NCBI GenBank assembly: GCA_902602655.1
Contig: CACKRM010000007.1
Coordinates: 1-39,168 of the forward strand
Source of the DNA: an uncultured Pelagibacteraceae bacterium
GTDB lineage: Bacteria; Pseudomonadota; Alphaproteobacteria; Pelagibacterales; Pelagibacteraceae
Reading direction: 5' to 3'
DNA length: 39,168 bases
The notes under the pieces are model-generated. The model saw nothing but the letters and a program-made list of their open reading frames with translations. It did no database searches and was not told the DNA's origin. The translations under genes were made by a program, and so were the position numbers. Positions within the stretch are counted from its first letter, which is position 1. Each line of letters starts with the position of its first letter. Shown here piece by piece: positions 23,956 through 32,241 of the stretch.

Positions 23956-24888
23956 TTAATTAAACAAATCTGACACAGATGTTGAGTTAGAAATTCTTTT
24001 AATAGCTTCCGCCATTAATTGAGATATGGATAATACCTCAATTTTCTTATTATTTTTTATTTTTTGTGCATTGTCGATTGAGTCAGTTATAATTAATTTC
24101 TTGACTTTTGACTTACTAATTTTACTTGCAGCATCTTTACTTAAAACAGCGTGCGTAATAAAGACGTAAACATCAGCTGCTCCTTGTTTTTTTAATTCTT
24201 CAGCAGCATTAACTATTGTTCCTCCGCTATCAATTATATCGTCTACAATTATACAAGTTTTCCCTCTTACATTTCCAATTATATTCATTACTTTTGACTG
24301 CCCTGGTTTAGGTCTTCTTTTGTCTATAATTGCTAAGTCAGCTTTTATTCTTGTAGCTAAACCTCTAGTTCTCTGCACTCCACCAACATCAGGTGAAACA
24401 CAAATTAAATTTTTACTTTTAAGTTTTCTTTTTATATATTTTGCAAACAAAGGTGTTGTGAACAGGTTATCTACTGGCATATCAAAAAAACCTTGAATTT
24501 GTCCTGCATGTAAATCAACAGTTACAACTCTACTAGCACCAGCATTTGTAATTAAATTTGCTACAACTTTTGCTGAAATAGATGTCCTTGGGACAACTTT
24601 TCTATCTTGTCTTGCGTAACCAAAGTAAGGAATTACCGCAGTAATATTTTTTGCAGATGATCTTTTTAAAGCGTCAATAACAAGTAACAATTCCATTAGG
24701 TTATCGTTAGCTGGATTTGAGGTTGATTGAATAACAAAAATACTATTACCTCTTATGTTTTCATTTATTTCAACATATATTTCTCCATCTGCAAATCTTT
24801 TGATATTTGTGTTTACAAGTTTTAGCTTTAATTGTTTGCAGATATTCTTACTTAGCTTAGAATTACTAGTTCCAGATAAGATTTTCAT
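23956..24888 (-). CDS. prs: Ribose-phosphate pyrophosphokinase
   Basis: This enzyme makes PRPP from ribose 5-phosphate and ATP for purine, pyrimidine, His, Trp and NAD synthesis. Class I features are clear: FADGEIYVEI, the ATP-binding YFGYARQDRKV, the metal-binding VTVDLHAGQIQGFFD, SPDVGGVQRTRGLA and the PRPP loop CIIVDDIIDSGGTIVNAAEEL. Length (310) is normal. It is upstream of rplY with a gap of 50 bases, and downstream of pgeF with a gap of 45; no clear terminator is visible in either gap. Confidence 0.97.
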   Translation of the reverse strand: MKILSGTSNSKLSKNICKQLKLKLVNTNIKRFADGEIYVEINENIRGNSIFVIQSTSNPANDNLMELLLVIDALKRSSAKNITAVIPYFGYARQDRKVVPRTSISAKVVANLITNAGASRVVTVDLHAGQIQGFFDMPVDNLFTTPLFAKYIKRKLKSKNLICVSPDVGGVQRTRGLATRIKADLAIIDKRRPKPGQSKVMNIIGNVRGKTCIIVDDIIDSGGTIVNAAEELKKQGAADVYVFITHAVLSKDAASKISKSKVKKLIITDSIDNAQKIKNNKKIEVLSISQLMAEAIKRISNSTSVSDLFN

Positions 24889-24933
24889 GAAATATGATTA
24901 TTTATACAATATTTAATTAAGTTTTCAAACAAA

Positions 24934-25698
24934 TTAATTTTTAATGAGGCTTATTGTTGAGATACACCTTCCATAATCGGCTTGTTCTAATTTTTTAGAC
25001 CTTCTGTAACTAAAGAAATTATCGCTATCTTTAAAGGTATCAAAATTTATATTTTCTATATAAGACACCACGGACACTGAAAGCTTCTTATTCACATAAT
25101 TTCTAATATCAAACAAAAATTTATTATTGTTTTTTCTTATAAAAAATTTTTTATTAATTTCAGATTCTCTTAAAAAAAAATCATAAAATTCTTGTGAGAC
25201 CTCATAACTTTCTTTTCCTATACAAGGTCCAATGGCAGCAATAATTTTAGCGTTTTTATTTATTCTTTTAAATTGATCAAGAGTATTTTCTATTATACCT
25301 GAAGCTGCCCCTTTCCAGCCGGCGTGGATACACCCAACTATTTTATTAACCTCATCATATAAGATTATAGGAACACAATCTGCAGTCAGAACACCTATAG
25401 CAACACCTTCTATTTTTGTTAAAAGAGCATCGGCAGTTATTTTTTTATTTTTTTTATTTTTTTCATCAATAAAAACAACCTTGTTACTGTGAGTTTGATG
25501 CATTAAAAATAAATTTTCGTTTTTTACGCCTATTTTTTTCGAAACATAATCTAAATTTTTTTCAACATTTATTCTGTCATCGTTTGAACCTAAACCGCAA
25601 TTTAATTCTTTGTATAGACCTGATGAAAATCCATTTTTTCTAGAAAAAAAACAATGTTTTAAATTGCTAAATTCTTTTAATTTTTTTGAATAAAACAC
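24934..25698 (-). CDS. pgeF: Multicopper-oxidase-like laccase domain protein (YfiH/PgeF family)
   Basis: This 254-residue protein belongs to the DUF152/YfiH family (human LACC1 relatives). The three metal-site motifs are present: HQTHSN, TADCVPIILYD and CIHAGWKGAASGI. Members act on purine nucleosides, and in E. coli the homologue prevents a peptidoglycan editing error (PgeF). Older annotation as polyphenol oxidase is probably misleading. The start overlaps the stop of the MidA-like gene by one base, so translation is likely coupled. The specific substrate here is unknown. Confidence 0.88.
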   Translation of the reverse strand: MFYSKKLKEFSNLKHCFFSRKNGFSSGLYKELNCGLGSNDDRINVEKNLDYVSKKIGVKNENLFLMHQTHSNKVVFIDEKNKKNKKITADALLTKIEGVAIGVLTADCVPIILYDEVNKIVGCIHAGWKGAASGIIENTLDQFKRINKNAKIIAAIGPCIGKESYEVSQEFYDFFLRESEINKKFFIRKNNNKFLFDIRNYVNKKLSVSVVSYIENINFDTFKDSDNFFSYRRSKKLEQADYGRCISTISLIKN

Positions 25699-26741
25699 TA
25701 TTTAAATCCTAATGAAATTTTTTTTTTACTTTTATAAGCACATATCACTTTAAATAATTGACCCATTTGTTTTGGATCAAGAAGTCTTTGTAATCTATAA
25801 TATAAATCTGACTTCTCTTTAAAAGACATTTTATTACTCAATATTCCCGCTCTTTTAATGATACCAACTCTCTTTAAAAAAAAACTTTGAGATACTACAT
25901 TGTTAACATTTAAATTTTGTATCTTAAGAAAATTTTTTAAAAGGTCAAAATTTACTAAGTATGTAATATCAGCTTTTCCAATATTATCAAAAATCATATT
26001 TTTTTTGTGTTTTTTTACTGATTGTAAAGTACTAACGTTATTTTGTCCTAAGAAACCATAATCTACTAGTAGCAGCCCCCCTCCAACACTCTTAATTTTT
26101 TTTGAAACTAAGGCCAACTCTTTAAGGCCAGACTTAGGATATTCAAAAATACCGTCAAATTTTAAAATTCCATATTTCCCAAGCTCTTGTAACATGCTAG
26201 ATGAAACTTTTTTATAAACAGTTTTAAGAAATTTTTTTTCTTTAAATTTAAAATATTTTTCATAAATTTCATTATTTTTTTTTTTAAATTGTTTAATGGG
26301 GATGGCATCAAAAAATTCATTTCCGAAAAAAATAGCTGGACAATTTTTTAATGTTTTAAAATTTTTTATCCATGAAATTTTTTGTCCTTTTAAGTTTTTT
26401 TTTTGAATTTTAATTAGTTTTTCACTTTTTTCGTATAAATAAATTTTTGTAGAATTTTTGAATTGTGGAAATTTTTCAAAAGTGTTCAAAAGAGTTTTAC
26501 ATAAACGCCCATCTCCAGGACCTAATTCCACAAAACTAAAATTTTTAGGTTTACCTATCATTTCCCAAAAATAAATAATCCATATTGCTATCATTTCACT
26601 GAAAAGAAAAGATATTCCGGGAGAAGTAATAAAATCTCCGTCTTTTCCAAAAGGATCTTTTGAAAAATAATAACCAGTCTTTTTATTATAAAGTGCTTCT
26701 TCAATAAATTTGTCTACTGGAATTGTTTTTAAATCTCTCAT
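25698..26741 (-). CDS. SAM-dependent methyltransferase, MidA/NDUFAF7 family
   Basis: This 347-residue protein matches the COG1565 family. The N-terminus has FIEEALYNKKTGYYFSKDPFGKDGDFITSPGIS, the AdoMet-binding motif is FVELGPGDGRLCKTLL, and FGNEFFDAIPIKQF follows. The mitochondrial member NDUFAF7/MidA methylates an Arg of a complex I subunit and is needed for complex I assembly. A similar role in bacteria is plausible but is only inferred. It overlaps the YbaK-type gene by 4 bases and pgeF by 1, which makes a tight lgt-ybaK-midA-pgeF series. Confidence 0.85.
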   Translation of the reverse strand: MRDLKTIPVDKFIEEALYNKKTGYYFSKDPFGKDGDFITSPGISFLFSEMIAIWIIYFWEMIGKPKNFSFVELGPGDGRLCKTLLNTFEKFPQFKNSTKIYLYEKSEKLIKIQKKNLKGQKISWIKNFKTLKNCPAIFFGNEFFDAIPIKQFKKKNNEIYEKYFKFKEKKFLKTVYKKVSSSMLQELGKYGILKFDGIFEYPKSGLKELALVSKKIKSVGGGLLLVDYGFLGQNNVSTLQSVKKHKKNMIFDNIGKADITYLVNFDLLKNFLKIQNLNVNNVVSQSFFLKRVGIIKRAGILSNKMSFKEKSDLYYRLQRLLDPKQMGQLFKVICAYKSKKKISLGFK

Positions 26742-27220
26742 TCTATAATTTCTTGTTCTAGACCATTCGTCATTTTTACTAAATCATTATAACTTATTTT
26801 AAATACACAATCAGGATGCCCTGCCGCACCATAAACAAAATCAAATCTTTTTAAAGATTTATCTATAAAAATATTTAACTTTTTTAAATGAGCTACAGGT
26901 GCGACGCCGCCTATGGAAAATCCAGTAATCTTTTTCACCTCATCTGCATTTGCCATAGACAGATTCTTTTTAAACAAAATCTTTTTTAATTTATTTAAAG
27001 AACATTTTTTATCACCTGAGACTAGACAGATAACAAAGTCCCCGTTAGATTTAAAAACCAGGCTTTTAATAATTGCACCTAAATTACATTTAAGAGAGCT
27101 CGCAGCATCCCTAGCAGTTCTTGCTGTTTTTTTTAAAATAATAATTTTTAAATTTGGATTAAATTTTTTAAGAAAAAATTCAACTCTCTTAACCGTATCT
27201 TTTTCTAACAAATTGTTCAT
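26738..27220 (-). CDS. YbaK/aminoacyl-tRNA deacylase family protein
   Basis: This 160-residue single-domain protein is of the YbaK/ProX editing family, which hydrolyses mischarged aminoacyl-tRNAs such as Cys- or Ala-tRNA(Pro). Visible motifs are ARDAASSLKCNLGAIIKSLVF with the catalytic Lys, ICLVSGDKKCSLNKL, the ITGFSIGGVAPVAH loop and YGAAGHPDCVFKI. Which tRNA it edits cannot be told from the sequence. It overlaps lgt and the MidA-like gene by 4 bases each. Confidence 0.88.
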   Translation of the reverse strand: MNNLLEKDTVKRVEFFLKKFNPNLKIIILKKTARTARDAASSLKCNLGAIIKSLVFKSNGDFVICLVSGDKKCSLNKLKKILFKKNLSMANADEVKKITGFSIGGVAPVAHLKKLNIFIDKSLKRFDFVYGAAGHPDCVFKISYNDLVKMTNGLEQEIIE

Positions 27221-28014
27221 TTTTTAATTTTAACAAAAATTAAAACACCAAACACAATCATCAAAGCACTCAACAAACTTCCCATTGTGAAATAATTATA
27301 AATATATCCTATTTGAACATCTGGTTCTCTAAACTGCTCTGATACGATTCTAAAAATTCCGTACACAATAAGAAAAAGACTTGAACAAGTTCCTAATTTA
27401 AATTTTCTTGTAAAATTTACATACATTAGAATAATAAATAAAAATAATCCCTCCAGTGTTGCCTCATAAAGTTGTGAAGGATGTCTCGACAAATTATCAA
27501 CTTTAGGGAACACAACTGCCCACGGAAGGTTTGATGGCGTTCCATAAAGTTCAGAGTTTATAAAGTTTGCAATGCGACCAAAAAATAATCCTATAGGTGC
27601 AACTGATGCTATCACGTCCAATAATAAAAAAAGATTTATCCCTCTTTTTTTTGCAAATATATAGGTACCAATTATTATTCCTATAAGCGCGCCATGAAAT
27701 GACATTCCTCCTTCCCAAATTTTTAAAACACTTAGAGGGTTTTTTAAATAATATTCAAAATTATAGAAAATTATGTAGCCAAATCTTCCGCCTATAATTA
27801 TCGAAACGATTAAGTAAGAAATTAAATCGTCAAAATAATTCAATTTTATAGATGTGGCATATTGTTCATTCTTTAATTTGATTAACTTTTTTCCTAATAT
27901 CCAGCCAATTAAAATTCCAAAAATATAGGCTAAAGAATACCATCTGATTTCAAAAAAACCAAAGTTAAATAAAACAGGATTTAAATTATGAATATACATC
28001 GAAATAAATATCAT
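27217..28014 (-). CDS. lgt: Prolipoprotein diacylglyceryl transferase
   Basis: Lgt attaches diacylglycerol from phosphatidylglycerol to the lipobox Cys of lipoproteins in the inner membrane. It could act on the lipoprotein encoded at 3088-3687. Diagnostic text includes FFEIRWYSLAYIFGILIGW, WEGGMSFHGALIG, the signature GRIANFINSELYGTP and RHPSQLYEA. About seven membrane segments can be traced. The track start (28038) is a TTG. ATGs occur at 28014 and 27999; the second (MYIHNLNPVLF) fits the family N-terminus best, and I give the longer ATG form because the choice is uncertain. It is divergent from ubiK. Confidence 0.94.
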   Translation of the reverse strand: MIFISMYIHNLNPVLFNFGFFEIRWYSLAYIFGILIGWILGKKLIKLKNEQYATSIKLNYFDDLISYLIVSIIIGGRFGYIIFYNFEYYLKNPLSVLKIWEGGMSFHGALIGIIIGTYIFAKKRGINLFLLLDVIASVAPIGLFFGRIANFINSELYGTPSNLPWAVVFPKVDNLSRHPSQLYEATLEGLFLFIILMYVNFTRKFKLGTCSSLFLIVYGIFRIVSEQFREPDVQIGYIYNYFTMGSLLSALMIVFGVLIFVKIKK

Positions 28015-28050
28015 AATTGAAATTATTTTTTTAATCAATTAAGATTACTT

Positions 28051-28302
28051 ATGAAAAGTTCAGAAAAATTTTTAAAACTAGTATCTAGCATAGTAGAAAA
28101 TGGAATATTAACTTCCCAAGATATGAGAAAAGAAATCTTAACAAACCTAAGGTTTCAAAAAGATAGTATTATTGACTCCTTAAAATTAGTCTCGAGAGAA
28201 GAGTTTGAAGTATTAAAAAAAGTTATTCAAAGACAAGAAATTGAAATTAAAAAATTAAAATTAAAGAAAAAAAAACCACCTAAAAAGGCAAAGAAATCTT
28301 AA
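28051..28302 (+). CDS. ubiK: Ubiquinone biosynthesis accessory factor UbiK (BMFP family)
   Basis: This 83-residue protein has the YqiC/BMFP layout. An N-terminal amphipathic helix (FLKLVSSIVENGI) is followed by a C-terminal coiled coil (REEFEVLKKVIQRQEIEIKKLK) and a Lys-rich tail. UbiK helps assemble the aerobic ubiquinone-synthesis complex and binds lipids; ubiquinone would feed the bc1 complex encoded nearby. Its last 23 bases overlap the 3' end of the convergent histidine kinase gene. Divergence from lgt is seen in related genomes. Short length limits certainty, but both family halves are present. Confidence 0.85.
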   Translation: MKSSEKFLKLVSSIVENGILTSQDMRKEILTNLRFQKDSIIDSLKLVSREEFEVLKKVIQRQEIEIKKLKLKKKKPPKKAKKS

Positions 28303-29605
28303 CTTGAAGGCCTCCACGCTTACTTGTTGATAGTAAGATATTTCCACCGTGAGATTTAATAATATCTTCTGAAATAGACATTCCAAGACCGACACCTGAT
28401 TGATTTAAACTTCTACTTTTATCTAATCTGTAAAAAGGCTTAAAAACATTTTGGTATTCATCTTTAGGAATTCCCGGGCCATCATCATCTATGAAAACTA
28501 TTAATCTATTAGTGGATTTTGTTATACTAATGTAAACATTTTTTCCATACGATAGTCCGTTTTGAACAAGGTTATTAAAACATCTTTTTAAAGCATTTCT
28601 TCTTGCTGCTAAAACCAAATTTTCTTTGCTTTGGACAAAATGTAAATTTTTATTATTTAAATCTCTTATTATTTCTTCAAAAAATTCGTTGATATTTATC
28701 GAAATTGAACTTTCTTTTAATTGAGTTTTTGAAAATTCTAGGTAATCATTGAGCATTCTTTCCATTTCATCAATATCATTTGACATTTTTTTTACTATTT
28801 CTTTTTGATTTATCATAGCGAGTTGCAGCTTTAATCTTGTTAGAGGAGTTCTTAAATCATGACTTATTCCAGACAACATTTCTGATCTTTGCGTAAGATG
28901 TCTATTAATTCTCTTTACCATTCTATCAAACTCATAGGCCGCCTTTCTTATTTCCGAAGCACCTGATGGTCTAAATTCATTTATATAATCACCTTTACCA
29001 AATCTTTCCGCGGCTTTAGCTAAATTTACTATTGGTCTAGTCTGATTTTTTAAAAAAATAATAGCAATAAATATTAATAACAACGATGGAACCGTTATCC
29101 ATAATAGAAATAGTCTGACAGAAGATGTTGCAATTTTTTCTTTAGGAAATAGAAATTGAATAATTTTATTTTTTGTTTTAATCCTAACTTCTACAATATC
29201 TTTGTATTTCGTAGTATCAAACCAATAATTATTATTTCCAAATGAAGATTTTAACTCTCTTCTTAAAGACCTGTCCATTGGACTAAATCTTCTTTCTCCC
29301 TCAACTTTAGGAAGACTCTCATCTTCGTTTACATTAATTACAAAATCAAAATTTTCCTTATAACTTTTTGTTAAGAAGTTAATTTGATTTTGATCATTTC
29401 CTTTATGAACGTCTATTAGAGTTTTAATTTCACCAACAACAGATCTTGTCATTCCTTTATTGGCTTTAATCCAAATACTGTCAAAAAAAACTATTGTTAT
29501 TGTAATCTGCAATATAATTATTGGAGCCGCAACAATTATAAGTGATCTATAGAAAAGACCTTTAGGTAATAATATTTTAAGAAATTTATTCAATCCAAAG
29601 AACAT
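28280..29605 (-). CDS. envZ: EnvZ-type sensor histidine kinase
   Basis: This membrane sensor kinase has two transmembrane helices (IIVAAPIIILQITITIVFF near the N-terminus; LFLLWITVPSLLLIFIAIIFL later) around a periplasmic domain of ~110 residues, then HAMP. The HisKA box is ISHDLRTPLTRLKL with the phospho-acceptor His. The ATPase has N-box NLVQNGLSYG, G1 DDGPGIP, FKPFYRLD and GVGLGMSI. The track start at 29653 is 16 codons too long. The ATG at 29605 has a Shine-Dalgarno (GAGGG, 7 bases away) and gives MFFGLNKFLKILLPKGLF, which matches alphaproteobacterial EnvZ. It overlaps the response regulator gene by 20 bases. The signal sensed is unknown; osmotic or envelope stress is only by analogy. Confidence 0.88.
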   Translation of the reverse strand: MFFGLNKFLKILLPKGLFYRSLIIVAAPIIILQITITIVFFDSIWIKANKGMTRSVVGEIKTLIDVHKGNDQNQINFLTKSYKENFDFVINVNEDESLPKVEGERRFSPMDRSLRRELKSSFGNNNYWFDTTKYKDIVEVRIKTKNKIIQFLFPKEKIATSSVRLFLLWITVPSLLLIFIAIIFLKNQTRPIVNLAKAAERFGKGDYINEFRPSGASEIRKAAYEFDRMVKRINRHLTQRSEMLSGISHDLRTPLTRLKLQLAMINQKEIVKKMSNDIDEMERMLNDYLEFSKTQLKESSISININEFFEEIIRDLNNKNLHFVQSKENLVLAARRNALKRCFNNLVQNGLSYGKNVYISITKSTNRLIVFIDDDGPGIPKDEYQNVFKPFYRLDKSRSLNQSGVGLGMSISEDIIKSHGGNILLSTSKRGGLQVKISLPF

Positions 29606-30266
29606 AACCTGACCCTCTAATTGTTTGAAGATATTTTGGATTTTTAGGATCAATCTCTATTTTTTGTCTTAGTCTAGTTATCATAACGTCTATTGATCTT
29701 TCTTGAGAAATATTTGAAATTTCACCTATTTGTATCCTTGTATAAGTTTTTCCTGGATTAGACAACATTTCTACAAGAACTTTTTTTTCTGCAGTATTAA
29801 TTTTTCTCACTTTATCATTTAAATTTATCGACATTTTATTAAGATCTACTTTTGCTTTCCCAATATTTTTTATCTTATGAATGTCTATTTTTTTATTTTT
29901 ATTAACGATATTTTTAATTCTTAATAGCAATTCTTTCGGTTCAAATGGTTTTCCTAGATAATCATCAGCGCCTATCTCCAAACCTTTTATTCTATTTTCA
30001 ACCTCACCTTTTGCAGTTAACAAAATTATTGGTAAATTTCTATCTCTCTTTATTTCCTTTGTAAGATTGAAACCATCTTGGCCTGGCATCATTACGTCTA
30101 ATACTATTAAATCAAATTTAAAATTAAAAATTTTATCTTTTGCCATTTCTGCATCTATAGCAGTTGAAACAATAAAATTTTTTTCCTGAAGATACTCTTT
30201 AATAAGATCTCTAATTCTATCATCATCATCAACAACTAATATGTGTTTTTTATTATTACTTTCCAT
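29586..30266 (-). CDS. ompR: OmpR-family response regulator (PetR/OmpR-like)
   Basis: This 226-residue two-domain regulator has a receiver domain with the acidic pair in VVDDDDRI, the phospho-Asp in DLIVLDVMMPGQDGF, the LLTAKG switch Thr and the Lys in YLGKPFEPKELL. The C-terminal winged helix (ARQIEID-like RLRQKIEIDPKNPKYLQTIRGSGYVL) binds DNA. It overlaps marR by 11 bases and the kinase by 20. A MarR-OmpR pair near bc1 genes recalls petP-petR of Rhodobacter capsulatus, where PetR is needed for cytochrome bc1 expression. Here petABC lies about 8 kb away, so the link is only suggestive. Confidence 0.88.
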   Translation of the reverse strand: MESNNKKHILVVDDDDRIRDLIKEYLQEKNFIVSTAIDAEMAKDKIFNFKFDLIVLDVMMPGQDGFNLTKEIKRDRNLPIILLTAKGEVENRIKGLEIGADDYLGKPFEPKELLLRIKNIVNKNKKIDIHKIKNIGKAKVDLNKMSINLNDKVRKINTAEKKVLVEMLSNPGKTYTRIQIGEISNISQERSIDVMITRLRQKIEIDPKNPKYLQTIRGSGYVLWIE

Positions 30267-30696
30267 TTATTATTTTTCTTAACATTTCTTTAAATTTTAC
30301 TACAGCATCTGGCTCAGAGTCCTTAAAAGCATCGTAAAATCTTTTTTTTTGTGACTCATAAATTTTTTCAAAAAGTTGTTTTCCATCCTTATCTAAGAAT
30401 AGCTTCTTTTTTCTAGTATCTTTATCATCTTTAATTTGTCTAATCATTTTTGATTTTATTAATTCTCTCAAAACTCTATTTAAGCTTTGTTTTGTAATTT
30501 TAAGTTTAAACATAAGTTCACTTAAACTTATTCCAGGATTTCTCTCAATTAAACTGATTGCTCTAAGGTGCGCTGGTCCAAAAAATTTTTTCTCAAATAA
30601 GCCTTTTGAATTAGAAAATACTTCTCTATAAGCGTAAAAAAGCAAATGAATAAACTCTTTAATTTGTTCATCTTTTAGATAAAGTAAATTTCTCAT
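30256..30696 (-). CDS. MarR-family transcriptional regulator (PetP-like)
   Basis: This 146-residue winged-helix protein has an N-terminal dimerisation helix (LKDEQIKEFIHLLFYAYREVF), the helix-turn-helix NPGISLSELMFKLKITKQSLNRVLRELIKSKMI and a beta wing with DKDTRKKKLFLDKDGK. No Cys or ligand pocket stands out. It is first in the marR-ompR-envZ set and divergent from ilvE. PetP of R. capsulatus is the nearest described analogue by arrangement. The ligand is unknown. Confidence 0.8.
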   Translation of the reverse strand: MRNLLYLKDEQIKEFIHLLFYAYREVFSNSKGLFEKKFFGPAHLRAISLIERNPGISLSELMFKLKITKQSLNRVLRELIKSKMIRQIKDDKDTRKKKLFLDKDGKQLFEKIYESQKKRFYDAFKDSEPDAVVKFKEMLRKIINGK

Positions 30697-30710
30697 AATG
30701 GTAAGTTATA

Positions 30711-30737
30711 TTGACTTATTGTATTAAGAAATATACT
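30711..30737 (+). promoter_or_regulatory. Weak candidate promoter for ilvE
   Basis: In the 74-base gap between marR and ilvE, TTGACT (30711-30716) and TATACT (30732-30737) read toward ilvE with a 15-base spacer, which is shorter than ideal. I saw no convincing MarR-type palindrome. Regulation by the divergent marR product is possible but unsupported. Confidence 0.3.
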
Positions 30738-30770
30738 TTTTTGTAACTAAAAAATTTTTATTATTATTTT

Positions 30771-31658
30771 ATGGAAACTGTACCCTACGATAAAAGATCA
30801 GGAAAAATTTGGTTTAATGGTGGAACGATTGACTGGGGTTCCGCTAAAATTCATCTATTAAGTCATGGTTTGCACTATGCAAGTTGCGTATTTGAAGGGG
30901 AAAGAGTCTATGATGGTGAAATATTCAAGTTAGAAGAACACACGGAAAGATTGTTTTACTCTGCAAAAAGGATGGGGATAAAAATACCTTATAGCGAAGA
31001 AGAAATTAATAAGGCTTGTGAGCAAATCGTAAATATTCAAAAGGTTCAAAACGGTTATGTTAGACCTGTAGTTTGGAGAGGAAGTGAAATGATGGCTATC
31101 TCAGCTCAAAAAAATAAAATTCACGTTGCGATCGCAACTTGGGAATGGGGCTCGTATTTTGATCCAAAATTAAAGTTAGAAGGAATCAAGCTAAATATTT
31201 CTTCATGGAGAAGGCCTTCTCCGAACTCAGTTCCATGGGACACTAAAGCATCAGGTCTATATATGATTTGTACACTTTCTAAACATGAGGCTGAAAGTCA
31301 AGGATATACAGATTCCTTAATGTTAGACCATGAGGGAAATATTGCTGAGGCTACTGGTGCTAATATATTTTTTAAAAATAAAAACGGAGAAATTCACACA
31401 CCAACACCAGACTCGTTTTTAGACGGAATAACAAGAAGGTGCATTATCGAAATAGCAAAATCAAAAGGAATTAAAATTATTGAGAGAAAGATAGATCCCG
31501 ATGAGATGAAGGATTTCGTTGGTTGTTTTCTTACTGGGACAGCAGCGGAAGTAACACCTGTTTCTCAAATAGGGAAATATAAATTTGAGGTTTGTTCTTT
31601 AATTAAAGATTTATCAAAAAGTTACCAAAGTTTGGTTAGAAAAAAAACTGCAGCTTAG
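30771..31658 (+). CDS. ilvE: Branched-chain amino acid aminotransferase
   Basis: IlvE makes Leu, Ile and Val from their keto acids with glutamate as donor. The fold-type IV PLP signature is clear: LLSHGLHYASCVFEGERVYDG, the PLP Lys in PWDTKASGLYM, EAESQGYTDSLMLDHEGNIAEATGANIFF, and FLTGTAAEVTPVSQIG near the end. At 295 residues it is typical for alphaproteobacterial IlvE. Its TAG stop overlaps the convergent pgsA stop in the tetranucleotide TTAG. A D-amino acid transaminase or ADC lyase is less likely given the FEGER and GTAAEVTPV text. Confidence 0.93.
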   Translation: METVPYDKRSGKIWFNGGTIDWGSAKIHLLSHGLHYASCVFEGERVYDGEIFKLEEHTERLFYSAKRMGIKIPYSEEEINKACEQIVNIQKVQNGYVRPVVWRGSEMMAISAQKNKIHVAIATWEWGSYFDPKLKLEGIKLNISSWRRPSPNSVPWDTKASGLYMICTLSKHEAESQGYTDSLMLDHEGNIAEATGANIFFKNKNGEIHTPTPDSFLDGITRRCIIEIAKSKGIKIIERKIDPDEMKDFVGCFLTGTAAEVTPVSQIGKYKFEVCSLIKDLSKSYQSLVRKKTAA

Positions 31659-32239
31659 TCTTTTTCATCTTTGTTCATAGCATGATCAAGACCCTTTAAC
31701 AAATAATCATAGCCGGTATAAAGTGTAAGGAACGATGAAAGCCATAAAAGTATAATTCCAATGGTTTGAGCGTTATAATCTTGAAAATTGATGATTTTAT
31801 TTCCACTCTCTCCAGTTAGTAGAATTGCGATAGAAAACATTTGTATGAACGTTTTAAGTTTTGCTAACCCTGTTACCGGTACCGCCACACTTGCTTTGGC
31901 CAAAAACTCCCTCAATCCTGAAACTAAAATTTCTCTAGTTAAAATTATTATAGCTGCTATAACTTCATAATTTTTTATTGTTCCATTCATAACTAAAAGT
32001 ATTAAAGCTGCAGAAACAAGAATTTTATCTGCAATTGGATCAAGCAATTCTCCTAACTTAGATTCCTCCTTAAACATTCTTGCAAGCAGTCCATCCAAAT
32101 AATCTGTAAAGCTAGCTAAAACAAAAAGAAAAAAAGGTATTAAATCTCCAAAGAATCCTGGTAAGAAAAAGGAGAGAACAAATACTGGTACAATAATTAT
32201 TCTACCAATCGTTAATAAGTTTGGAATTTTAAATTTCAT
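31655..32239 (-). CDS. pgsA: CDP-diacylglycerol-glycerol-3-phosphate 3-phosphatidyltransferase
   Basis: PgsA makes phosphatidylglycerol phosphate in the inner membrane. The CDP-alcohol phosphotransferase motif D-G-x2-A-R-x8-G-x3-D-x3-D is complete (DGLLARMFKEESKLGELLD followed by PIAD). Four to five hydrophobic helices are visible, and the NLLTIGRIIIVPVFVL start is typical. Phosphatidylglycerol is the lipid donor for Lgt. It lies 2 bases after uvrC on the same strand, an order seen in many Proteobacteria, and it converges on ilvE. Confidence 0.95.
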   Translation of the reverse strand: MKFKIPNLLTIGRIIIVPVFVLSFFLPGFFGDLIPFFLFVLASFTDYLDGLLARMFKEESKLGELLDPIADKILVSAALILLVMNGTIKNYEVIAAIIILTREILVSGLREFLAKASVAVPVTGLAKLKTFIQMFSIAILLTGESGNKIINFQDYNAQTIGIILLWLSSFLTLYTGYDYLLKGLDHAMNKDEKD

Positions 32240-32241
32240 GT

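Noticed and set aside
30697-30740. MarR operator palindrome in the marR-ilvE gap (AGTTATATT...AAATATACT)
   Set aside because: The two arms match imperfectly and the region is so AT-rich that such near-repeats are expected by chance.
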